A stretch of 64,000 nt of DNA from CAYLUN01 sp964386865 (GTDB lineage: Bacteria > Verrucomicrobiota > Kiritimatiellia > RFP12 > UBA1067), in assembly GCA_964386865.1 (NCBI GenBank), contig CAYLUN010000021.1, positions 12,284 through 76,283 on the forward strand, in the 5' to 3' direction. A program made the position numbers and the translations under genes. Positions 32,683-40,404 of this stretch are shown in pieces (the stretch's first letter is position 1; the number at the start of each line of letters is the position of its first letter). Below the pieces are notes generated by a model. It was given only the letters and a program-made list of their open reading frames with translations. It was not told the DNA's origin and did not search any database.

Positions 32683-34578
32683 ATGAAGGTCGATTGGAAA
32701 GAGTTCGTGGTAACCCGGTTGGGGCGGTTAGGTTGTGTGATGGTGGACGCGGCTGTCATGGCGGTCGCCTATTTCACGGCCTTCCTGCTGCGCTTTGATT
32801 TTCAGGCGCCCTGGTGGGGGTGGGATCGGGTGGCCTACTCGTTCATCACGGTTCTTCTCGCGCAGGGTGTGGCGTTGGCCCTGTTCGGCTGCTACAGGCT
32901 CGTGTGGCGGTACGTGAGCGTGGGGGACGTGCCCCGCTTCATTGGCGCGATCGGGGCGTCGACCGCTCTGCTGGTGCTCCTGCGCGTCGTGTTCCCCGAG
33001 CATCAAGGGGTGCGGCCCCCGTACAGCATCACGTTTTTCAACAGCTTCTTGGTTGTGGGCGGCCTGCTGGGGGTGCGCCTGCTGTGGCGCCTTCTCGTGG
33101 ACGGCGACTACGTCTGGGACGTGGTGGCCCGCGGGCGCGTGCGGCGGGTCTTGCTGGTGGGAGCGGGGGCGACCGGCAACCTGGTCGCCAAGGAGTTGCG
33201 CCGGCAGAGCCAGAAGCGGCTGTCGGTGGTGGGGTTCTTGGATGATGACCCCGGGAAGCGTCAGGCCAAGATCCAGGGCTATCGGATACTCGGGCGGATC
33301 GACGATTTGCCCGACGTGATTCGCAAGTACGCGGTGGAAGAGGTGATCGTTTCGATGGCGCGCGTGCCGCGCGAGGTGATCCGGCGCGTCGTGCGGCTCT
33401 GCGAGCGCGTGCACGTGCCGGCTCGGATCGTGCCGGGCTACTACGAGCTGATCGACGGCAGCGTGACGGCGTCGAAGCTGAGGGACATCGATGTGGCGGA
33501 CCTGCTGGGGCGCCGGGAGGCCCTGACGGACGGTCGGCAGGTCATCGAGCTGCTGGGGCGCAAGCGGGTTCTGGTAACGGGGGCGGGCGGCACGATCGGC
33601 AGCGAGCTCGTTCGGCAGATCCTGCGCACGGGGCCGGAACTGCTGGTGCTGGTCGAGCGCTCCGAGAACGCCCTGTATGAGATTGAGCGCGAAGTGCGCA
33701 AGCAGGGGCATGAGTCGTCGGTCGTCGCGCTGCTGGCCGACATGGGCGAGCGGAGCCGGATGGCGGAGATATTCGGGCAGTACCGCCCGCAGATCGTGGT
33801 TCACGCGGCGGCGCACAAGCATGTGCCGATGATGGAGGCGAATCCGGTGGAGGCGCTCAAGAACAACGTGCTGGCGACCCGCGAGTTGGGCGAGCTGGCC
33901 ATCGAGTCTGGCGTCGAACGCTTCGTGTTCATCTCGACGGACAAGGCGGTGCGCCCCGTGTCGGTCATGGGGAGCGCCAAACGGCTGGCGGAGGTGGCGC
34001 TGCAGGATCTGAACCGTCGGCAGCGGACGCGTTTCTCGGCCGTGCGGTTCGGCAACGTGCTCGATTCGTCGGGCTCGGTTGTGCCGCTGTTTCGGGAGCA
34101 GATACGGAAGGGCGAGGCGGTGACGGTGACGCACCCCGAGATGACGCGGTTCTTCATGACGATCTCGGAGGCGGTGTCGCTGGTGCTGCAGGCGGCCGCC
34201 CTGGCGCAGGGGGGGGAGATCTTCGTGCTGGACATGGGCGAGCCGGTGCGGATTGTCGAGCTTGCGGAAGAGATGATCGCGCTCTCGGGGCTGCGGCCCC
34301 ACGAGGATGTGCCCATCGTGTTCACGGGCATCCGCCCGGGCGAGAAGCTGTTCGAGGAGCTGGACCTGGGCGAGCGCTCGGCCTACAAGACCGGGCACGC
34401 CCGCATCTTTGTCAGCAAGATCCGGGAGGCTGACGCCCGCGAGGTGGCGGAGATGCTGGACGCGTGCCGCCGGCTCTGCGCGAGCCGGCTGGACGTCGAG
34501 AATATGCGCGAGGCCGTCCGCCAGCTGGTTCGGGGTATCGAGCGCGAGGGCGTTGGAGAGGAGGCCCGTTCGGCGTGA
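32683..34578 (+). CDS. Membrane UDP-sugar 4,6-dehydratase (PglF/WbpM/CapD type)
   Basis: A 631-residue protein: four N-terminal membrane helices (to about residue 130), a CoA-binding-3-like Rossmann domain (VLLVGAGATGNLVAKELRRQ near 157, VVGFLDDDPGKRQAKIQGY near 185) and a C-terminal SDR domain with VLVTGAGGTIGSELVRQIL near 296, HAAAHKHVPMMEANP near 370 and STDKAVRPVSVMGSAKRLAE near 418. This is the standard layout of inverting or retaining UDP-GlcNAc 4,6-dehydratases that begin bacillosamine-type synthesis. The ATG at 32683 is chosen; upstream GTG/ATG codons lie in CGAAT repeat-like sequence. Confidence 0.88.
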   Translation: MKVDWKEFVVTRLGRLGCVMVDAAVMAVAYFTAFLLRFDFQAPWWGWDRVAYSFITVLLAQGVALALFGCYRLVWRYVSVGDVPRFIGAIGASTALLVLLRVVFPEHQGVRPPYSITFFNSFLVVGGLLGVRLLWRLLVDGDYVWDVVARGRVRRVLLVGAGATGNLVAKELRRQSQKRLSVVGFLDDDPGKRQAKIQGYRILGRIDDLPDVIRKYAVEEVIVSMARVPREVIRRVVRLCERVHVPARIVPGYYELIDGSVTASKLRDIDVADLLGRREALTDGRQVIELLGRKRVLVTGAGGTIGSELVRQILRTGPELLVLVERSENALYEIEREVRKQGHESSVVALLADMGERSRMAEIFGQYRPQIVVHAAAHKHVPMMEANPVEALKNNVLATRELGELAIESGVERFVFISTDKAVRPVSVMGSAKRLAEVALQDLNRRQRTRFSAVRFGNVLDSSGSVVPLFREQIRKGEAVTVTHPEMTRFFMTISEAVSLVLQAAALAQGGEIFVLDMGEPVRIVELAEEMIALSGLRPHEDVPIVFTGIRPGEKLFEELDLGERSAYKTGHARIFVSKIREADAREVAEMLDACRRLCASRLDVENMREAVRQLVRGIEREGVGEEARSA

Positions 34579-34646
34579 GGGCGGGCGACCCCGCGGGACT
34601 CCGCCGGGGGCGCGTCGACCAGCGGCGACGGGACGAGTGACACAGC

Positions 34647-36320
34647 GTGAAGAGTAGACTCAATAGTGTTCGGTGGGCGGTGCTAGCCTTGCTCATCGGG
34701 TTGGTGTGGTACAACTACCGCGGCACGCTTGCCTACACCGCCTACATGTTCAACGATCCGCTGGAGGACCTGTCGCATGGGTGGGCGGTTCCGCTTGTCA
34801 GCGCGTATATGGTGTGGAGGCAGCGCGCAGCCCTTCGTCAGGCGGCAGGTGCCCCTTCGGGCCGGGGCCTCGTTTGGGTCGGGCTGTTTCTGGCGCTGTG
34901 CTGGTTTGGCAGCAGGGGGCAGCAAGAGCGGCTGGAGCAGCTTTCGCTGATCGGCCTGTTCTGGTCTGTGCCATATGCCCTTTGGGGGCGGCAGGTCGGA
35001 CGGCTCCTGCGCGTGCCCGCAGCCTTCCTTCTTTTCATCATTCCGCTCGCGTCGTACTTGGACTTCTTCACCATTCACCTGCGGATTCTGGCCTCCACGA
35101 TTTCGGTTGCCCTGCTCAACGGGTTCGGGCTGCAGGTGGAGCAGTCGGGCACGGCGCTGATCTCGCATCTGGCGGGCGCGGAGTTCAACGTGGACGTCGC
35201 GGATCCGTGCAGCGGAATCCGGTCGCTGTTTGCGATGATGGCCCTCTCGGCCGCGTATGCGCACTTCACGCAGCGGACGCCGCTGCAGAAGTGGGCGCTG
35301 TTCGCGTGCTCGATCCCGCTGGCGGTCGTCGGCAACATCGTCCGCATCCTGTCGATCTGCCTGGTGGCGCGGGGCTTCGGGCAGGAGGTCGCGACGGGGT
35401 TCTATCACGACTACTCGGGATACGTGGTCTTTCTGGCGGGGGTTGCCCTGATGGTCGAAAGCGGCCGGTGGCTTGCGAAGTTGGACACGCGGGTGGCGCG
35501 GTGGATGTTCCTGCCCGGGTGGCTGAGGTGCGAGGGCGGTGCTGACGCCGGCGCGGGGCGGGGGCTGAAGCCGTCTGCGGCCTATGCGGTTCTGCTGCTG
35601 GCGCTCCTGCTTCCGGCCTGCCTGGTGGTGCTGAAGCGGGGAATGCCGGCGCCTGCGTTCGATTCGGTCGAGTTTGTGGCGGAGGCGCTGCCGGAAGAGG
35701 TCGCGGGCTTTACGAGTGATGTGCCCTGGTACTGCCATAACGAGCAGTGCCTCACCCTCGCCGACGAGCACAGCCTGCGCGAAAAGGGCGGGCGGCGCGA
35801 GGACGGCTTCGCGTGCCCCGCGTGCAAGGCCAAAATGTACGCCATCTCGCTCGGGGAGTCGACGGTTCTGCCGGCGGACACGGTGATCTCGAAGCGCGAC
35901 TACACGGCACCGGACGGGTTGCGCTACTCGGTCAGCATGGTCGTCGCCGGACGGCGGCGCGGCAGCATCCACCGGCCCGAGCTGTGCTTGCCGGCCCAGG
36001 GCTTTCTCATGACGGATGCGCGGCGCCTGAACCTAAACGTGGCGGGCGGCTTTCCGCAGACCGTGAGGGCCATCGTCGTGCAGCGCTCGGGCGGGATGAG
36101 GTTCAGCCTGACGTATTGGTTCTTCTGCCGGGACAGGGAGAGCTGCTCGCATACGGACCGCATCTTGTCGGACATCTGGGACCGGTCGATACACAACCGC
36201 ATCAACCGGTGGGTGATGGTAGCGGTGACCACGTCTTCGGAGCTGGACTCGCCGGAGAGCGTCGGCCGCTTCGAGGCCTTTTTGTCGGGCTTGTCGGCGC
36301 AGATCCGCCGAAAGAGGTGA
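34647..36320 (+). CDS. Exosortase fused to an EpsI domain with a zinc-ribbon-like insert
   Basis: A 557-residue fusion. The N-terminal 280 residues are an exosortase (transpeptidase-like membrane protease of PEP-CTERM-type sorting): the active-site Cys188 is in DPCSGIRSLFAMM, Arg233 in GNIVRILS and His254 in FYHDYSGYVVF, all inside predicted membrane helices. The C-terminal part, after a further helix near residue 315, is EpsI-like (DUF3485) with RPELCLPAQGF near 450. Within it a CX4C (WYCHNEQC, about 363-368) and CX2C (FACPACK, about 390-393) pair looks like a metal ribbon that EpsI domains usually lack. No PEP-CTERM substrate is seen in this window. Start is GTG at 34647. Confidence 0.87.
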   Translation: MKSRLNSVRWAVLALLIGLVWYNYRGTLAYTAYMFNDPLEDLSHGWAVPLVSAYMVWRQRAALRQAAGAPSGRGLVWVGLFLALCWFGSRGQQERLEQLSLIGLFWSVPYALWGRQVGRLLRVPAAFLLFIIPLASYLDFFTIHLRILASTISVALLNGFGLQVEQSGTALISHLAGAEFNVDVADPCSGIRSLFAMMALSAAYAHFTQRTPLQKWALFACSIPLAVVGNIVRILSICLVARGFGQEVATGFYHDYSGYVVFLAGVALMVESGRWLAKLDTRVARWMFLPGWLRCEGGADAGAGRGLKPSAAYAVLLLALLLPACLVVLKRGMPAPAFDSVEFVAEALPEEVAGFTSDVPWYCHNEQCLTLADEHSLREKGGRREDGFACPACKAKMYAISLGESTVLPADTVISKRDYTAPDGLRYSVSMVVAGRRRGSIHRPELCLPAQGFLMTDARRLNLNVAGGFPQTVRAIVVQRSGGMRFSLTYWFFCRDRESCSHTDRILSDIWDRSIHNRINRWVMVAVTTSSELDSPESVGRFEAFLSGLSAQIRRKR

Positions 36321-36330
36321 GGTGCGGGGA

Positions 36331-38274
36331 ATGACGGTCAACTGGTTTCATGAAATCGTGGAGTTCTCGGGGGGCGTTCTGGCGCATATTGCGACGGACG
36401 GCGCGAAGTACGCCGCCGCGTTCGGCGGCGCGCTGGCGGTGTCTCTCGCCCTGACGCCGGTCTGCCGCGAGTTGGCCCGAAAGATCGGGATGATCGACCA
36501 GCCGGACGCGCGCCGGATCAACCGGACGCCCATCCCCCGCGGGGGCGGGCTGGCCGTGTTCTTGGCCTTCCACATCGTGCTGTTCCTGTCCGTGCTGGCG
36601 CTCGGACAGCCGATCAGCGAACGGTTCTCGGGCCGCTGGCAGACGTACTTCCTCTTGGCGTCCTCGGTTCTGGCGCTGATCGGCTTCGTTGACGACAAGA
36701 TCGGGATGCGGCCGCTGCTGAAGCTGGCCGGTCAAATCGTAGTGGCGACGATCCTGTTCTTTTCGGGCGTCAGCGTGGGCGGCGTGTTTGTGGAGTTTCC
36801 GGTTTGGCTGGACTATCTGGTCACAGTTTTTTGGATCGTCGGCGCGGTCAACGCCTTCAACCTGATCGACGGCATGGACGGGCTGGCGGCGGGGCTCGCG
36901 CTGATCGCGTCGCTAGGGCTGGCCGGCTCCATCCTGTTCACGGGGACGGTGATCGACACGCTGCCGTACCTCGTGCTGGCGGGGGCTTGCTTGGGCTTCT
37001 TGCGGTACAACTTCCACCCGGCCACGGTCTTTCTGGGCGACACGGGAAGCATGTTTCTCGGGCTCTGCGTGGCCACCCTTCCGCTGGTCACCGGCTCACG
37101 CTCGGAGCTGGTGGCCTCGCTGGGCGTCCCGCTGCTGGCCATGGGCATCCCCATCTTCGACACAATGCTGGCCATTTGGAGGCGAACCGTGCGCGCGCTG
37201 TTGCCGCAGAGCGCGGCAGCTGGCGAGGGTCGCTCCCGCGTCATGCAGCCGGACAAGGATCACCTCCATCACCGGATCCTGCGCGAGACGATGAATCAGC
37301 GCACGGCGGCGGTTATGCTGTACTGCGGAAGCGTGGTGCTGGTCACCATCGGGCTGGCGGGCACGCTGCTCCGGAACCGCGCGCCCGGGCTTTTCCTGAT
37401 CGCATTCATCGTGGCGATTATTGTGGTCGTCCGTCACTTGGAGCGGGTGGAGCTGTGGGACACGGGCCGGCTCTTGTCGCACAAGCGGGCCACGATCCGG
37501 CAGGGGCTGCTCGTGCCCCTCTATATTCTGACAGACGTCTTCTCGTTGTGCGCCGTCTGGTTCTTCGCCCGCTGGGCGCTCGACATGCCGCTGACTCGTG
37601 CGTCGGTTCTTTCCTACCTGCCGATGTTCGTGGTGCCCGTGTACGTGTTCTTGGTCTTGGCGAAAACCTACGCCCGCGTGTGGTCCCGGGCGCAGATCCG
37701 CGACTTCGCGACACTCGTCGTTTCGGTGTTGGCGGGGGCCGTCACGGGGGCCGGCATGGTCAAGCTTTTCGGCGCGGAGGAGGTCGGCTTGTTCCAATTC
37801 ACGCTGCTGTTTGCCAGCGTGTCGGTCTTTCCGATTTCGGGCGTCAGGATCTGGCGCGACAGCGTCCACGGCCTCGTGCAGGTTCTCGAAAGGCGCATCC
37901 TGATGGACAAGCCGGAAACCTGCCGCGCGCTTGCGTATGGCGGCGGGGTGCGCTTTAGGAGCTTTCTGCTCGAGCAGGCGGCCCACTCGGGGCTGAACGA
38001 GCGGATCGTCGTCGGCGTCATCGACGACGACATGCACCTGAAAGGCCGCATGATCGCGGGCTACAGCGTGCTCGGCACGGTTGACGAGCTCGAGAACCTT
38101 GCCAAGGCGTGGCGCGTCGATTCGCTGGTCATCACCTGCTTGCTCGATCCGGAACGGCAGGAGCAGATCGTGCGCCGGGCCGAAGCGATGGGCGTCCGCA
38201 CGTCGCTCTGGGTCTCGGAAGAGCGGCCGGTCGGCCGGCCGAGAACGGCGGGAGAGGGGGGGGCGGGCCGATGA
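36331..38274 (+). CDS. WecA/MraY-type GlcNAc-1-P transferase fused to a CapD-like N-terminal region
   Basis: A 647-residue membrane fusion. Residues 1-340 form a polyprenyl-phosphate N-acetylhexosamine-1-phosphate transferase with IDQPDARRINRTPIPRGGG, the Asp-Asp motif GFVDDKIGMRP near 112, AFNLIDGMDGLAAG near 175 and FLGDTGSMFLGL near 230, plus KDHLHHRIL. Residues 390-640 add about four helices and a Rossmann-like part (VVGVIDDDMHLKGRMIAGY near 560) that matches the N-terminal half of CapD/PglF-type dehydratases but has no SDR domain. ATG at 36331 follows GAGGTGAG. Its stop overlaps a yjbQ remnant by 4 bases. Confidence 0.85.
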   Translation: MTVNWFHEIVEFSGGVLAHIATDGAKYAAAFGGALAVSLALTPVCRELARKIGMIDQPDARRINRTPIPRGGGLAVFLAFHIVLFLSVLALGQPISERFSGRWQTYFLLASSVLALIGFVDDKIGMRPLLKLAGQIVVATILFFSGVSVGGVFVEFPVWLDYLVTVFWIVGAVNAFNLIDGMDGLAAGLALIASLGLAGSILFTGTVIDTLPYLVLAGACLGFLRYNFHPATVFLGDTGSMFLGLCVATLPLVTGSRSELVASLGVPLLAMGIPIFDTMLAIWRRTVRALLPQSAAAGEGRSRVMQPDKDHLHHRILRETMNQRTAAVMLYCGSVVLVTIGLAGTLLRNRAPGLFLIAFIVAIIVVVRHLERVELWDTGRLLSHKRATIRQGLLVPLYILTDVFSLCAVWFFARWALDMPLTRASVLSYLPMFVVPVYVFLVLAKTYARVWSRAQIRDFATLVVSVLAGAVTGAGMVKLFGAEEVGLFQFTLLFASVSVFPISGVRIWRDSVHGLVQVLERRILMDKPETCRALAYGGGVRFRSFLLEQAAHSGLNERIVVGVIDDDMHLKGRMIAGYSVLGTVDELENLAKAWRVDSLVITCLLDPERQEQIVRRAEAMGVRTSLWVSEERPVGRPRTAGEGGAGR

Positions 38275-38351
38275 AGAGGTTCCAGCAGGAGCTGTGGTTC
38301 AAGACGCCCAGTCGGTGGGCCTTTCTGAAGATCACGGCGTGCTCGTCATAA
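38271..38351 (+). pseudogene. 5' stump of a YjbQ (UPF0047) gene
   Basis: The 26 codons from the ATG at 38271 read MKRFQQELWFKTPSRWAFLK then ITACSS and stop. The opening MKxxxxELWFxTPxRxAFxxIT is the usual N-terminus of YjbQ-family proteins, which are about 135 residues long; some have thiamine-phosphate-synthase-like activity. After ITA the homology is lost and only about 50 bases separate the stop from a terminator, so most of the gene is gone. The start overlaps the stop of the preceding gene (ATGA). A thiE gene lies 2 kb away on the other strand. Confidence 0.65.
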
Positions 38352-38398
38352 GCACCGGCGAGTGAGACGCCACACGGTTCGGACACGCTCTCAGCGGG

Positions 38399-38435
38399 AG
38401 CCCGGATGATCGCGCATCATCCGGGCTTTTTGTTT
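38399..38435. terminator. Strong rho-independent terminator
   Basis: A perfect 12-bp stem, AGCCCGGATGAT pairing with ATCATCCGGGCT around a CGCGC loop, is followed by TTTTTGTTTT on the plus strand. It ends the long glycan transcription unit, and its right arm contains the stop codon of the converging nucleotidyltransferase gene. Confidence 0.85.
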
Positions 38436-39691
38436 TCCAGCAGCCAGTCGATCAGGGACTCGCGCGCGCGGGCCTCCCCCAGAGCCTGCCCGTCCGGCGC
38501 GCCTGGGCGCAGCCGGTGGTCGATGCGTTTGCGATATCTGGCCAGCAGGTCGCGCAGCCGGCAGAGCCAGGCGACTGGCACGCCGCGCGCATGGCGGGCG
38601 CAGGGGTACATGACCGCCAGCACAGCGCGCGGGAGAAACAGCCTGCTCAAGAGGAACCGGACGCGTCCCGCGAGGGTCGCTTGCTCCAGATGCACGAGCA
38701 TGGACTCGCCCCGGTGCTCGTCGGCCGCGGGCAGGTGTGCCAGAATTGTGAGCACCGCGGCGTGCTTTTCCGGATCCGCCGGACGCACGCATGCGGCCAG
38801 CGCGCTAGGCGGCGGCGCGGCAAAGAGGTCGGCCACAAAGGCCAGCACAAACCCGACACACCGGCCCAGCCCGCCGCTCGCCGCGACGGCGCTCAGCGCG
38901 GTGCCGTCCGCCTGGCAGCCGGCGTGGCGCACGAGCAGGGCGATGTCCAGATAGCCCCGGAGCGGCATGGCGAAGTCGTGTAGCAGGATGTGTTGCGTCA
39001 GATGAAGCACCTGATCCTCTACGCTCAGCGCGCGGACGGGGCACGCCAGAAGGGTTGACGGCGCGCTTCGCTGCCAGAGCGCGGCGATGTCCGTGGCGGG
39101 GACGGGGGACGCGAGCGGGGCGCTGAGGCGCCAGTGCGCCTCGACCGGGAAGGGGTACACGGGGTGGATGTACGTCTGGTCCTTGAAGTAGTCGTTGTGT
39201 CGCACATCGCGTTCGCAGCGGTAGCCGAGGCTCAGAAGCAGGGCGTGGCACGCGTCGAGGTCGCATTCGCGAACCAGCACGTCGAGGTCGGACATGCTCC
39301 GCTGGGCGGGGTCGTCGTAGACGGTCTCGCTGAGCCAGGAGCCCTTGAGCGGAATCACGTCGATACGGGCGCGGGCGAACGCCGCGAGGATTTCGGCAAG
39401 TTGGCGTTGGCGCAGCAGCGTGCGCGGCACCGCTTCCAGAAAGAGCGCGCGCCAGGCGGCGGGCGCGGAGTCGGGCGGGACGTCCGCGCGGGCTGAGAAC
39501 AGGGCGGGCGCGTGCTCGGCCAGCCACGGGTAGAGATAGGTGTCGACGCCGTGTTGCCGGGCCTGCCGGAGCACGGCGGGCCAGTCGGCCGCAACGAGCA
39601 AGCCGTCCTCGGGCGGCCTCCGGTTGACGGCGCAGCGGAGCAGGCCGATGAGGGTGCGGTATTCGGGGGGGATGGGCGTGGGGGCGCTCAT
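38417..39691 (-). CDS. Nucleotidyltransferase-fold family protein (PF14907-like)
   Basis: A 424-residue protein with the pattern of the uncharacterised nucleotidyltransferase (NTP_transf_5) family: IPLKGSWLSETVYDDPAQRS followed by MSDLDVLVRECDLDACHALL at about residues 115-150, where the Gly-Ser and Asp-x-Asp residues form the nucleotidyltransferase signature, then YIHPVYPFPVEAHWRL near 180. Members are frequent near exosortase/polysaccharide loci; substrates are unknown. Its ATG overlaps the stop of thiE by 4 bases, so both are translated from one transcript. It converges on the glycan locus across a shared terminator. Confidence 0.75.
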   Translation of the reverse strand: MSAPTPIPPEYRTLIGLLRCAVNRRPPEDGLLVAADWPAVLRQARQHGVDTYLYPWLAEHAPALFSARADVPPDSAPAAWRALFLEAVPRTLLRQRQLAEILAAFARARIDVIPLKGSWLSETVYDDPAQRSMSDLDVLVRECDLDACHALLLSLGYRCERDVRHNDYFKDQTYIHPVYPFPVEAHWRLSAPLASPVPATDIAALWQRSAPSTLLACPVRALSVEDQVLHLTQHILLHDFAMPLRGYLDIALLVRHAGCQADGTALSAVAASGGLGRCVGFVLAFVADLFAAPPPSALAACVRPADPEKHAAVLTILAHLPAADEHRGESMLVHLEQATLAGRVRFLLSRLFLPRAVLAVMYPCARHARGVPVAWLCRLRDLLARYRKRIDHRLRPGAPDGQALGEARARESLIDWLLENKKPG

Positions 39692-40311
39692 TGTTGGGCG
39701 TGCCAGATGTCTTGGAGGCGCCGGATGGCCTCGGCTGGCTTCGGCGACAGGCAGACGTACCGGACGACCGCGAAGTTGATGGCTCCGGCGCGGAGCACCT
39801 CGGCTAGGTTGGACGCGTCAATGCCGCCGATCGCCACGGTGGTGAAGGGGGCCGCGCGCACGATGGCGCCCGCCTGTTCCGGGCCGAGCGCCGGGTCGGG
39901 AATCTCCTTGGTCGGCGTCGCGTAGACGGGCCCCACGCCGCAGTAGTCCGGAGCCAGCGCGGCGGCCCGCCGCGCCTGCTCGGGGCTGTGCGTCGAGAGG
40001 CCGAAAACGGCGAGGGAGGGGTACAGCCGGCGGGCCTCGGAAAGCGGCAGGTCATCCTGGCCGAGATGGACGCCGTCGGCCTCGACCTCGGCCGCGAGCG
40101 CGGGGTCGTCGTTCACGATGAAGCGCGTCCTCGAGCCGCGGGTGATGGCGCGCAGGTTGCGCCCGACGGCGGCGACCCGCTCGCGCGGCGCCTTTTTCAT
40201 CCGCAGCTGGACATAGCGCACGCCCGCCGCGACGGCGGCCTCGGCGCACGCTTCGTGCGAGGTGAGCGGCGCCGTGATGACCAGATAAAGTCCGAAGGCT
40301 TCAATGGGCAT
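39688..40311 (-). CDS. thiE: Thiamine-phosphate synthase
   Basis: A 207-residue thiamine-phosphate synthase, joining HMP-PP and HET-P in thiamine synthesis. The barrel shows YVQLRMKKAPRERVAAVG near residue 37, RFIVNDDPALAAEVEADGVH with LGQDDLP near 70-95, FGLSTHSPEQARRA near 108, YCGVGPVYATPTKEI near 127 and VAIGGIDASNLAEVLRAGA near 165, all standard. I use the ATG at 40311 (MPIEAFGLYLV) behind a GGAG site; the frame is open further upstream without homology. It is upstream of the nucleotidyltransferase gene. Confidence 0.9.
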   Translation of the reverse strand: MPIEAFGLYLVITAPLTSHEACAEAAVAAGVRYVQLRMKKAPRERVAAVGRNLRAITRGSRTRFIVNDDPALAAEVEADGVHLGQDDLPLSEARRLYPSLAVFGLSTHSPEQARRAAALAPDYCGVGPVYATPTKEIPDPALGPEQAGAIVRAAPFTTVAIGGIDASNLAEVLRAGAINFAVVRYVCLSPKPAEAIRRLQDIWHAQQ

Positions 40312-40404
40312 AGAAGATCTCCACGAGTGGCAGGTATTGTGCCACGAAGGGCGGCGTGAAAGGAAGCGGTATTGTGGGCGCATGGATTATGGTATGCTGT
40401 CGAC

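Noticed and set aside
32728..34398. A 556-codon minus-strand open frame
   Set aside because: Antisense to the PglF-type dehydratase and rich in His, Arg and Pro, as shadow frames are.
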